NCBI GenBank assembly: GCA_026014465.1
Contig: JAOZID010000010.1
Coordinates: 124,001-188,000 of the forward strand
Reading direction: 5' to 3'
Source of the DNA: Candidatus Bathyarchaeota archaeon
GTDB taxonomy: Archaea; Thermoproteota; Bathyarchaeia; Bathyarchaeales; Bathycorpusculaceae
DNA length: 64,000 nucleotides
The position numbers and the translations under genes are program-made. The stretch's first letter is position 1; each line of letters opens with the position of its first letter. Positions 1 through 7,820 of the stretch are shown piece after piece. The notes beneath the pieces are model-generated. The model was not told the DNA's origin, made no database searches, and saw nothing but the letters and a program-made list of their open reading frames with translations.

Positions 1-2
1 AC

Positions 3-902
3 GCCGCTCGGCTGCGGGTTTTTGAGTCAAAAACTGTGTTGCTCCAGAAAGCTAACGAGCAAGACCCCATGCTAAACTCGGTAGGCGGAGGAGCAAAAGA
101 CCTTGATGCACGCATAATCCAAACCAGCCAAGGCACAATGCTCATCGTGGAACTGCACGTAGACTGCCGCGACGCAATGGGCGCAAACGCAGTAAACACC
201 ATGGCCGAAGCAATCGCCCCCACAATCGAAGAGCTAACAGGCGGCAAAGTATACCTGCGTATCATCTCAAACCTCGCCGTAAAACGCCTCGCCCGAGCCT
301 GGTGCACCATACCCAAAGAATCCGTAGGCGGCGCAGACGTTGTCGAAGGCATAATTAACGCAAGCGCATTTGCTGAAGCTGACCCCTACCGCGGAGCTAC
401 CCACAACAAGGGCGCGCTTAACGGCATCATAGCAGTTGTCTTGGCAACAGGCAACGACCACCGAGCCATAGAAGCTGGCGCCCACGCATACGCCGCAAAA
501 AACGGTTGCTACACCACGCTCACAAAATGGGAGAAAAACGTAGACGGCGACTTGGTGGGTTCCATTGAATTGCCCATGGCGGTGGGTCTTATTGGCGGCG
601 CAGTAAAGACGCATCCAACGGCTAGGGTTGCCCTGAAAATTTTGGGTGTGAAATCTGCTGTGGAGTTTGCTGAGGTTTTGGCGGCGGTTGGTTTGGCGCA
701 GAACTTGGCGGCTCTGAGGGCTTTGGCAAGTGAAGGTATCCAGCGTGGTCACATGTCGTTGCATGCGCGAAACATCGCAGTTCAAGCAGGCGCAACAGGC
801 TCGCTTGTTGACGCGGTTGCAGCGCAGATGGTTAAAGAACGCAAAGTCCGAGCAGACCGAGCAAAAGAAATCCTAAACGAACTCAGCAACTCAACACAAT
901 AA
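3..902 (+). CDS. hmgA: Class II hydroxymethylglutaryl-CoA reductase (5' truncated by window edge)
   Basis: This enzyme reduces HMG-CoA to mevalonate, the committed step toward archaeal isoprenoid lipids. The frame is open to the left edge, so the N-terminus is missing. The sequence follows class II enzymes such as that of Pseudomonas mevalonii rather than class I: 'DAMGANAVNTMAE', 'THNKGALNG' (catalytic Lys), 'ATGNDHRAIEAGAHAYA' (catalytic Asp) and 'GIQRGHMSLHARN' (catalytic His) are all present. The C-terminus ends normally, and a T-rich tract follows the stop. Base composition changes inside the gene: A/C-rich codons give way to G/T-rich codons at about 540-770 and then return. The family call is firm; cofactor preference is not deduced. 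Confidence 0.95.
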   Translation, partial: AARLRVFESKTVLLQKANEQDPMLNSVGGGAKDLDARIIQTSQGTMLIVELHVDCRDAMGANAVNTMAEAIAPTIEELTGGKVYLRIISNLAVKRLARAWCTIPKESVGGADVVEGIINASAFAEADPYRGATHNKGALNGIIAVVLATGNDHRAIEAGAHAYAAKNGCYTTLTKWEKNVDGDLVGSIELPMAVGLIGGAVKTHPTARVALKILGVKSAVEFAEVLAAVGLAQNLAALRALASEGIQRGHMSLHARNIAVQAGATGSLVDAVAAQMVKERKVRADRAKEILNELSNSTQ

Positions 903-908
903 AACAAA

Positions 909-932
909 ATTTCTTTTTTCTTTCTTTTTGTT
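909..932 (+). terminator. T-tract terminator after HMG-CoA reductase
   Basis: Three T runs (six, three and five) lie just after the stop at 902. This is the usual form of archaeal U-rich termination. The tract also sits at the end of the convergent HTH gene. Confidence 0.55.
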
Positions 933-1275
933 AGGGGCATTTGTCGGTTTTTCTTATTTCCATGCATAGGTGGCAGAACATGGTGTTGAATTCTTCGCGG
1001 GTGACTTCTGAGGTTGCCATTTGTTTTGCGATTTTCTCTGCTGCGGTTTGTACTGTTTGCCCGTTTTCTTCGTAGTTGGGGATGCATTTTACTCCGCGTT
1101 TGCTGTTGACGTATTGGCTTATGGCTGCTTGGGTGGTGCCAAGTTTTTTGGCGGCTTGGTTTTGGGTCATGTTGTATTTGTTTATGAGTTCTTTGGCTAT
1201 GAACGAGCGGTAGATGGGGAGTATGTGTCGGGCTACGCTTTCGCATGAGATTGACATTTTCTTCACAGAGGACAT
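931..1275 (-). CDS. XRE-type HTH transcriptional regulator with Cys-rich tail
   Basis: This is a small predicted DNA-binding regulator of about 114 residues. A helix-turn-helix is clear in 'MTQNQAAKKLGTTQAAISQY', and the C-terminus carries cysteines (one in 'VKCIPNY', then CxxC and a terminal C) that could bind metal or an Fe-S cluster. The layout matches the archaeal family COG2522 (N-terminal XRE-type HTH). The start is placed at the ATG at 1275; the longer reading frame up to 1419 runs through promoter-like AT-rich DNA with a TATA-like stretch near 1281-1303. The ligand and target genes are unknown. Confidence 0.75.
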   Translation of the reverse strand: MSSVKKMSISCESVARHILPIYRSFIAKELINKYNMTQNQAAKKLGTTQAAISQYVNSKRGVKCIPNYEENGQTVQTAAEKIAKQMATSEVTREEFNTMFCHLCMEIRKTDKCP

Positions 1276-1498
1276 AACATGCTTATACTTAAGATATATG
1301 GCTTGGAAAAACAAATTTTTTGCATCAAATATTGCTGCGGTGGCGCGGTTGTGTTTCGTGTTTACAGCAACACTGCAGCTAAACGCGCATTTAACGCGTT
1401 TAACCCCAACAGACCACATAGTTAACCGTTAATTTAGCGTGAAACCGCAAACAAGACTCTTGCATCACCGAGTTTTCACAATGACGGCTGTTTTGGTT

Positions 1499-2263
1499 TT
1501 ATTTGGTTCCGTGCAAGATGCCAATTGACCCAAATATGAAGCGTGGCTTTAGTGATGCGGGTATGAATTCTTGCTGGTTGGTATCTACGTACTTGACGTT
1601 TTCTACGCCCCAGCTTCTGATGGTGCTGAGCAGTTCGTCCATGTCGCCATACATTCTTTTTTCTATGAACATGTCTTGGAACGAGAATTTGCCGCCCTTT
1701 TTTAGTACACGAAGCGCTTCTTTGATTAAGTCCTGCTTGTTTTGTGCACTGCTTACTTCATGAAACACCAAGTTACTAACTACCGCATCAAAACAGCCAT
1801 CCTCAAACGGCAACTTCTCGGCGCTCGCCCGTTCAAACTTGACGCGGTCTGCTACGCCCTCGATTTTGGCGTTGTTTTCACAGGCACTCTTTGAGTACTC
1901 CCATCTGCCACCCCAGTAATCAATGCCTGTAACTTGAGCCTCTGAAAGCTTTTTAGCCAACATAATTGCAAGAGGACCATTGCCGCAGCCTATATCCAAT
2001 GCCTTGCCCTTGCCGTTCCAGCCCAACTGTGTAATGACTAACTCGCGGATTTTAGCCTGCAAGTTCCCTCCTGACGGCGCAAACATGTACCGCGCATAAA
2101 CAAAATATGCCAAACCCGCAAAAACCACAGCTGCACCCGCAATTAATGGCAGATAAAACAACGATGCAACAAGAAACACAACGCCCACGCAGCCTACAAC
2201 AACAAGCATGCGCACGGCTAACCAGTTACCATAATCAGGTACCGTATTGCTGGTTTTATTCAT
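1499..2263 (-). CDS. Membrane-anchored class I SAM-dependent methyltransferase
   Basis: This is a 254-residue protein with two hydrophobic segments near residues 18-60, followed by a Rossmann-type methyltransferase domain. The SAM-binding motif I is 'LDIGCGNGPLAIMLAKKL'; the later motif includes 'FDAVVSNLVFHEV' and 'VLKKGGKFSFQDMF'. The N-terminal membrane anchor is what distinguishes it. A TATA-like sequence lies at about 2293-2302, about 30 bp upstream of the start. The substrate cannot be read from the sequence; lipid, quinone or small-molecule substrates are all possible. It is monocistronic. Confidence 0.82.
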   Translation of the reverse strand: MNKTSNTVPDYGNWLAVRMLVVVGCVGVVFLVASLFYLPLIAGAAVVFAGLAYFVYARYMFAPSGGNLQAKIRELVITQLGWNGKGKALDIGCGNGPLAIMLAKKLSEAQVTGIDYWGGRWEYSKSACENNAKIEGVADRVKFERASAEKLPFEDGCFDAVVSNLVFHEVSSAQNKQDLIKEALRVLKKGGKFSFQDMFIEKRMYGDMDELLSTIRSWGVENVKYVDTNQQEFIPASLKPRFIFGSIGILHGTK

Positions 2264-2398
2264 GGTGGCTCTGCTTTTTCATATTATCTGCAAGTATAAA
2301 ACGGTGGTGCCCTGTTTGGCAAAACCGCAAAACCTAAAATGCACTACCAGAGGGTGTTTTGAAAAAGTAAAAAGGGTGTGTCGGTTTGTGGTGTGCTT

Positions 2399-2635
2399 TT
2401 ACTGTACGGATTCGACACTTTCTACTTCGGGGATTCGCCTTTTCAGGTGTGCTTCAACGCCTTGTTTTAGCGTCATGGCTGACATGGGGCAGCCGACACA
2501 GTGACCTTGAAGCCTGACCTTCACGACGCCGCCTTCAACATCGACAAGCTGAATGTCTCCGCCGTCTGCCTGAATCTGAGGTCTAATTTCATCCAAAGCT
2601 TCTTGAACTCTTTGCTTCATAACTTCACTCATCAA
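2399..2635 (-). CDS. NifU-like C-terminal domain (Nfu-type) Fe-S scaffold
   Basis: This 78-residue protein is essentially a stand-alone NifU C-terminal domain. The helix 'QEALDEIRPQIQADGGDIQL' is followed by the cluster-binding CxxC in 'GHCVGCPMSAMTLKQGVE'. Nfu proteins assemble or carry [4Fe-4S] clusters for delivery to apo-enzymes in the cytoplasm. Likely clients in this window include the radical-SAM Elp3 and the polyferredoxin. It stands alone between unrelated genes; no SUF or ISC genes are adjacent. Confidence 0.92.
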   Translation of the reverse strand: MMSEVMKQRVQEALDEIRPQIQADGGDIQLVDVEGGVVKVRLQGHCVGCPMSAMTLKQGVEAHLKRRIPEVESVESVQ

Positions 2636-2790
2636 ATATCACATCATCAAACTTTGCTTTCCAAAAGCACCTTTTCTAACAGCAAGAAACATCTTAAAAG
2701 CATTACTATGACTCCCGCCGTTTTAACCCAACAATCCCTGTTTATTTTCTCAACTACCGTCTAGAAATGTTAACCTCGTACAAGCTGCCG

Positions 2791-3417
2791 TCAGTGCTTG
2801 GCGTGGCTGGTTGTTGTGGGGCATTTGAAGTGGGGTGGGTCTATGAATTTGTTTTTTGTTTTGCTGTAGAGCTTCCATGCGATGTAGACTGTTATGGCGA
2901 CTATGATGGCTGATGTTGGGGCTACTTGTGCAAACGGGTTTAGGATTGCGAAGGCGTTGTTGGCGGCGTGCAGAGAAACGGCTAGGACGTAGTAGGGTAG
3001 GGGTTTTTTGGTGGCTATGCCGTATGCGGCTATGGCTGTGCTTGCGGGGTGGAACAAAAGCCCGGGTATGCGGTCTATGGGTCTTGCGCCAAGCGTTATG
3101 TACGTGATGAATTCGATTATGCTAAAGCCTAGCCCAACGAATATGGCGAGGGTAACAATGGAGCGTTGGGTTTCGCCGTGCCTGTAAAACAGCGGGTACA
3201 CTTTGGCGAATTCTTCGATAAGCGGGGCAAACACTGCTGCGGATATGAAGAACGCTGAGAATTCGGAGAAGCCTACAAGCAGCCCTGAAGCGTATTGGCT
3301 GACAAACAAAGTCAACGGAACACTAAGAATCGCTCCCGACAACAAAAAGAACAGCTGCTCATTAACATCGGGTTTATGAACCGGAATTATCGCTTCATCC
3401 GTAGCCATCCAACTCAA
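2791..3417 (-). CDS. PrsW-family intramembrane metalloprotease
   Basis: This is a polytopic membrane protein of 208 residues with about six hydrophobic segments. It carries the PrsW/CPBP-like signature motifs: the acidic 'PLIEEFAKVYPL', 'GLGFSIIEFITYI', and His-containing motifs 'LLFHPASTAIAAYG' and 'VSLHAANNAFAIL'. In the family these Glu and His residues are proposed to form the zinc site that cleaves membrane-bound substrates such as anti-sigma factors in Bacillus. Archaea lack sigma factors, so the substrate here is unknown. A TATA-like AT stretch at about 3465-3475 would give a short 5' leader. Confidence 0.82.
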   Translation of the reverse strand: MSWMATDEAIIPVHKPDVNEQLFFLLSGAILSVPLTLFVSQYASGLLVGFSEFSAFFISAAVFAPLIEEFAKVYPLFYRHGETQRSIVTLAIFVGLGFSIIEFITYITLGARPIDRIPGLLFHPASTAIAAYGIATKKPLPYYVLAVSLHAANNAFAILNPFAQVAPTSAIIVAITVYIAWKLYSKTKNKFIDPPHFKCPTTTSHAKH

Positions 3418-3554
3418 CCTGCCTAAAAGCTGCCTTCAAAACCGTACGTAAACAGTTGCCCTGACATATTTAATTATTTTCTAACCCCCTCTTTTGGGTT
3501 TGTGCGTCCAAAGGGTTATTTACGTTCCCTGCAAAATTATATGACTCCAAGAAT

Positions 3555-5621
3555 GTGACTGCTGTGCCAAAGAAAGAATTCACAAGTTTTGATGTTGCGT
3601 CTGCGGTTTTGGAACTGCAAAACACGATTTCTGACACGCGAGTCAACAACATTTACCAGCTTGACCCCAAAACCTTCGTATTCAAACTACACAAAACCAA
3701 CGCCCCACCCATCCGACTGATTTTAGAAGTTGGTAGACGACTACACCAGACCGACTACGCCTTAGAACCGCCCTCTATGCCCCCAACGTTTTGCATGGCA
3801 CTGCGCAAATACCTAAGAAACGTCTGGCTAACAGGCATCACACAGTACGAGTTCGAACGCATCGTCGCACTACATTTCAAAACCAAAGAAGGCACAATGA
3901 AGCTGGTTTTAGAACTCTTCGGCGAAGGCAACCTCATACTAATAAACGAACAAAACAACATACTCCACGCCTTATGGTATAAACGAATGCGCGACCGAAC
4001 AATACGACGCAACGAACAATTCCAGCTACCCCCCGCCCGAGGAAAAAACCCCCTAACCCTAACCATAGAAGAACTGACAGAGGAGCTAAAAACCGCAGGG
4101 GACACGGCGGTGGTGAAGGTTTTGGCGCGCTCTGTTGGTGTTGGTGGAACGTATGCAGAGGAGATTTTGGCGCGTGCGGGTATTGACAAGAACCTGTCCT
4201 GTGGAGCTTTGTCGGATTTGCAGGTGAACACGGTTTTTGAGGGGCTGCAAGAGGTTTTGTCGCCAATTACCCAGGGCAAGCTAGAGCCATGTATCGTGCT
4301 CAACGCGGAGGGCGACTTTGACGATGTTGTGCCTTTCAAGCTAAAACGGTACGAAAACGCGCAGGTCAAAGACTTTGAACGCTTCAACGCGGCTTTGGAC
4401 GAGTTTTACCTGAAAACCACAACCGTAGAAAAAGCAACCGCCAAAGTTGAAACCGACGAGTTTGAACGCGACCTAGAACGCGTTAACCGCGTAGTCGCCG
4501 AACAAGAACGGCTAGTAGCTGAAGCAGAAGAGAAATACAACAAAGTAATGCAAATCGGAAACACCATATACGCGCATACCAGCGAAGTGCAGACCCTGCT
4601 GACGCTGTTTTCAAACGCCAAACTCCACGGCAAAGACTGGCAGTCCGTCATACAACAGGTCAACGCCGCCAAAGCTGCGGGAACAGCGCCGTTTGTACTT
4701 TTCGAATCCTTTGACTCCAAGAACCTAGCCATTAACGTCTGCGTGGATGGCTTGAAGTTTAGCCTGAGTATACGTAAATCCATTTTCGATAACGCTGCAG
4801 AGTTTTATGAACGTGGCAAGAAAGCAAAACAGAAGCAGGCTGGGGCGTTGGCGGCTTTGCAAACGTCTCGCAAGCAGTTGGCAAAAGCGAAGGCTCGGTT
4901 AGCGGATGCAGAGCGCCTAAAAAGCTTGAAGCCCGCAGAAGTCTTAGAAGAGCTTAACCAGCGCAAAATGAAAAGCAAGGAATGGTACGAAAAGTTCCGG
5001 TGGTTCACCTCCAGCGAGGATTTGCTTGTGGTTGCAGGAAAAGACGCCACCAGCAACGAAGTCCTCATCAAAAAGTATGCAAACCCCGACGAAGCGGTTT
5101 TCCACGTGGAAATCGTGGGTTCCCCGTTTGTTGTGGTTAAATCTGATGGCAAGGAACCTTCTGAGCAGACCCTAAAAGAAGCTGCCGAGTTTGCAGCCGC
5201 GTTTTCCAGAGCATGGCGTGAAGGCTTGGGTTCAGCGGATGTCTACTGGGTCAAACCCGAACAACTCAGTAAAAGCGGGCCATCAGGCGAGTACGTAGCA
5301 CATGGCTCGTTTATGGTCAACGGCAAACGAAACTGGCTACGCGGAACCCCCCTGCGCATGGCAATAGGCGTAGCAGAAGACGACGAAGAAGACAAACTGG
5401 TTTATGTCGGCGGACCTGTAGATGCGGTTAAAGCAAAAACCAAATCGTACGTGGTTCTTGTTCCAGGCGACACAACAGGCAAAGACCTGCTAAGGCAAGT
5501 GATGAAAAGCTTAACCCTAAAACTATCCAAAGAACAACGCGAACGCCTAGGCAAAACAACCATAGAAAGCATACGAGAATTCATACCCTACACCAAAGGA
5601 CGCATCATGCCAACCCGCTAA
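3555..5621 (+). CDS. rqcH: Rqc2/NEMF-type NFACT protein (archaeal RqcH)
   Basis: This is a ribosome-associated quality-control factor. Homologues bind 60S/50S subunits stalled with peptidyl-tRNA and, in bacteria and eukaryotes, add C-terminal tails to the nascent chain. The 688-residue length and order fit: NFACT-N at about 1-150 ('LEVGRRLHQTDYALEPPSMP'), a middle HhH/coiled-coil part at 270-470, and NFACT-R at about 485-610 ('KFRWFTSSEDLLVVAGKDA', then 'HGSFMVNGKRNW'). The start is GTG at 3555; a second GTG at 3564 is possible because the AT-rich 'AAATTATATG' lies only about 20 bp upstream. The last helix-rich segment contains a Lys-rich C-terminus. Confidence 0.93.
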   Translation: MTAVPKKEFTSFDVASAVLELQNTISDTRVNNIYQLDPKTFVFKLHKTNAPPIRLILEVGRRLHQTDYALEPPSMPPTFCMALRKYLRNVWLTGITQYEFERIVALHFKTKEGTMKLVLELFGEGNLILINEQNNILHALWYKRMRDRTIRRNEQFQLPPARGKNPLTLTIEELTEELKTAGDTAVVKVLARSVGVGGTYAEEILARAGIDKNLSCGALSDLQVNTVFEGLQEVLSPITQGKLEPCIVLNAEGDFDDVVPFKLKRYENAQVKDFERFNAALDEFYLKTTTVEKATAKVETDEFERDLERVNRVVAEQERLVAEAEEKYNKVMQIGNTIYAHTSEVQTLLTLFSNAKLHGKDWQSVIQQVNAAKAAGTAPFVLFESFDSKNLAINVCVDGLKFSLSIRKSIFDNAAEFYERGKKAKQKQAGALAALQTSRKQLAKAKARLADAERLKSLKPAEVLEELNQRKMKSKEWYEKFRWFTSSEDLLVVAGKDATSNEVLIKKYANPDEAVFHVEIVGSPFVVVKSDGKEPSEQTLKEAAEFAAAFSRAWREGLGSADVYWVKPEQLSKSGPSGEYVAHGSFMVNGKRNWLRGTPLRMAIGVAEDDEEDKLVYVGGPVDAVKAKTKSYVVLVPGDTTGKDLLRQVMKSLTLKLSKEQRERLGKTTIESIREFIPYTKGRIMPTR

Positions 5622-5679
5622 CCCTCTGTTTTTCTGGTTTTCTTGTTTTTGGCTTTGTGGGCGGGTTTTATTCGCAAGG

Positions 5680-5687
5680 TATAAAAC
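5680..5687 (+). promoter_or_regulatory. TATA box of the transglutaminase-like gene
   Basis: 'TATAAAAC' lies 41 bp before the ATG at 5721, placing a transcript start near 5706 and a leader of about 15 nt. Confidence 0.6.
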
Positions 5688-5720
5688 GCTGCTTGTTTGT
5701 TTTTGTAGCTAGGGTCTGCC

Positions 5721-6737
5721 ATGAAACGGTCGGTTTTGCTTTTTTGTGTTGTTGTGGCTGTTGCGGTTCTTGCTTTGGGTTCGTTTTTGAATCTGTATGG
5801 CGCAGGTTCTAACGCGCATAGGTTGAATGGGGAGCTTGAAGAGTTGCAGGCGGATTTTGATGAACTGCAAACCAAATACTACGACCTGCTGGGCAACCAC
5901 AGCATGCTTGAGTGGGATTACGAACGCGTTTTGATGCAAAACCCCTACAGCAGTGTCCCTAACCCGTCTAGTTCAGGAGACCCCGACGCGGCTCAGTACC
6001 TATCCCGATACCAAGCCCTGCAAAAACTGTATGCCGAACTTAAAACCGAATACTACCAGTACCTTGAAGACTACGCAAAACTCAAAGGACTCGTCGACGC
6101 ACGGCTCCTGCACGCTAATGTTCGAAGCAACATAACCCCCGACGACCCCGCAGTAGTCGACATAACCTACAGCATAACCGGCAAAGTAGGAAACATATCC
6201 GACCCCAACTCGTACTGGAAAGACATCAAAGCCCTCTACGACTGGGTCAACACCAACATCGAATACCGCGAAGACGGCTTGTACCCAGTTTTGCCAAACA
6301 ACCCCGCCGACGCCGCAACCGAGGGACTGATGCAGACTGACCAGATGGTGCAGTTCCCAAACGAAACCCTGACCCTGCGAATGGGTGACTGTGAAGACAC
6401 CGCCGCTTTGCTTTGCAGCATGGTACGCGCTTACTTTGACAAGGAATTCTTGGTGGAGTGCATCTGGATAACAGGTGAAAACGCAGGACACGTAGCCGTG
6501 GTGATTCCGTTTTCAGGCGAACGAGTCGTCATAATAGACCCCGTACGCGACTACTACAGCCACGACACATTAGGAAACATCGCATTAAACAGCATCTCAA
6601 CAGAAATCTACAACTGGATGAACATCTGGCGACCCTCCCTAGGCAACGACGTACACGTCTACCTCGTTTTTAGCGACTACATGGACCAGTACTTTGATAC
6701 AACCGAAGAATACATAGACTGGATGTACAACCGCTAA
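5721..6737 (+). CDS. Membrane-anchored transglutaminase-like cysteine protein with coiled coil
   Basis: This is a 338-residue protein. Residues 1-25 form an uncleaved anchor or signal sequence, and residues about 30-65 and 90-130 are predicted coiled coil. The C-terminal half is a transglutaminase-like fold with the Cys-His-Asp triad visible: 'MGDCEDTAALLCSMVRA' (Cys), 'NAGHVAVVIPF' (His) and 'VVIIDPVRDYY' (Asp). Proteins of this type act outside the cell or at the membrane as proteases or peptide-bond-modifying enzymes. Substrate unknown. It is convergent with the next gene pair. Confidence 0.82.
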   Translation: MKRSVLLFCVVVAVAVLALGSFLNLYGAGSNAHRLNGELEELQADFDELQTKYYDLLGNHSMLEWDYERVLMQNPYSSVPNPSSSGDPDAAQYLSRYQALQKLYAELKTEYYQYLEDYAKLKGLVDARLLHANVRSNITPDDPAVVDITYSITGKVGNISDPNSYWKDIKALYDWVNTNIEYREDGLYPVLPNNPADAATEGLMQTDQMVQFPNETLTLRMGDCEDTAALLCSMVRAYFDKEFLVECIWITGENAGHVAVVIPFSGERVVIIDPVRDYYSHDTLGNIALNSISTEIYNWMNIWRPSLGNDVHVYLVFSDYMDQYFDTTEEYIDWMYNR

Positions 6738-6757
6738 CCGCTTGTTCTTTGGAGAAG

Positions 6758-7228
6758 TTAGTTCATTTTTCTTCGCAGCTTGGTTAGGACGGTTTCTTCT
6801 ATCCATTTTTCGCCTTGGATGGTGAGTTTGAATTCGGGTCTGGAAGGGTCAGGTTTGAAGACTTGTCCGCGTTTGGTCATCTCGTTTAGCCGTGCGGGAA
6901 CCATGCTTTTTATGCCGCTGCTCTCCAGAAGCTTTGTTATCTGCGCCGCGGTGTTTTTGCGGTCGTCTGAAGCATACAAGACAAGACCCACAGCTTCGTA
7001 ATGCGTCAAGCTCTCACGGGTTACGATGACAGGTCCTTCCGTGGTGGGCTCAACGATGCCTTTTAATTGGGCTCCTGACGGGATAAGGCGGCTGGAAACA
7101 AAATCGGAAAGGTTCTCCACAAAATTTTCGGGAACCGACTCAAGCATCTCAAGGATTTCCTGTGCCGAATCCGCTTTGATGGTGACTTCGCCAAAGGGGG
7201 TTTTTATGTGTGCTTCAATGCTTTTCAT
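6758..7228 (-). CDS. Uncharacterised archaeal protein with C-terminal winged helix (paralogue B)
   Basis: This is a 156-residue protein that I do not recognise by name. Residues 1-55 form a small beta/alpha domain ('TPFGEVTIKADSAQEILEML'). Residues about 85-150 look like a winged helix ('KNTAAQITKLLESSGIKSM', then 'MTKRGQVFKP'). Its start overlaps the stop of the upstream gene by four bases, so the two are co-translated. The upstream neighbour has the same two-part layout, which suggests an old duplication and perhaps a heterodimeric DNA- or RNA-binding complex. Confidence 0.7.
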   Translation of the reverse strand: MKSIEAHIKTPFGEVTIKADSAQEILEMLESVPENFVENLSDFVSSRLIPSGAQLKGIVEPTTEGPVIVTRESLTHYEAVGLVLYASDDRKNTAAQITKLLESSGIKSMVPARLNEMTKRGQVFKPDPSRPEFKLTIQGEKWIEETVLTKLRRKMN

Positions 7229-7731
7229 TTTCTGATTTTCCTTTTCACTTCTTCGTCTTTTACGTCTGCCAAGATGTAGACGAAGCCGTCGTTAGTGTTC
7301 CAACGTTTCACCAGTCCCTTCTCCACGATGGCTTCAAGAATAGACGGCAAAACCAGCCCTGGATAATCGCGTTTGTTGAATTTCATGGCATCCTTTAACT
7401 CTTCTACGGTTCGGGGTCGCCATTTTCCCCAGTCACTCTCCAACGCTTTTAGGATAGCATCTTCGGGGTTCTCTGACGCAGCGATTTTCGGGTATTTCTG
7501 GGGAGCGGCTTCTGGCGAAGATTCAGGGTTGTCCACGGCGATGGCAGCAATTGTCTTAGGCTTCACGTTTTCAAACGCCTTGTTAATATCCTCAATCAAA
7601 GTGGGCAGAGTCTTCACGGTTTTCATAACATCCCTGTGAGCCCCACTAAGCTCCACTTCATACTCTCCCATCTTGACACGTAACGAAAAACCTTCAGGTT
7701 TCTCATCGGCTACTATCTTTTTCTGCTGCAA
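7225..7731 (-). CDS. Uncharacterised archaeal protein with C-terminal winged helix (paralogue A)
   Basis: This 168-residue protein is the first gene of the two-gene operon. The N-terminal 60 residues ('MGEYEVELSGAHRDVMKTVK') resemble the same region of the downstream gene. A low-complexity Pro/Ala/Glu linker follows (about 68-90), then a wHTH-like C-terminal domain ('RPRTVEELKDAMKFNKRDYP', 'ILEAIVEKGLVKRWNTNDG'). No enzymatic motif is visible. A cytoplasmic nucleic-acid-binding role is inferred from the fold only. Confidence 0.7.
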   Translation of the reverse strand: MQQKKIVADEKPEGFSLRVKMGEYEVELSGAHRDVMKTVKTLPTLIEDINKAFENVKPKTIAAIAVDNPESSPEAAPQKYPKIAASENPEDAILKALESDWGKWRPRTVEELKDAMKFNKRDYPGLVLPSILEAIVEKGLVKRWNTNDGFVYILADVKDEEVKRKIRK

Positions 7732-7791
7732 TTAAATCCCCGCTATAGAATAATGCGTTTTCCTTTTTAGGATTTTTGATACAAAGATGTC

Positions 7792-7820
7792 AAAAAGAAA
7801 AACCCCCACAAAAAAGGGTT
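7792..7820 (-). terminator. Hairpin plus T-run terminator of the gatE operon
   Basis: On the minus strand, AACCC (7820-7816) pairs with GGGTT (7805-7801) and is followed by T runs at 7800-7792. It begins within the gatE stop codon, so it ends the elp3-gatD-gatE transcript. Confidence 0.6.

Noticed and set aside
3755-4387. 210-codon minus-strand frame inside the NFACT gene
   Set aside because: It is antisense to a well-supported protein; Ser/Arg-rich composition is typical of reverse-strand shadows.
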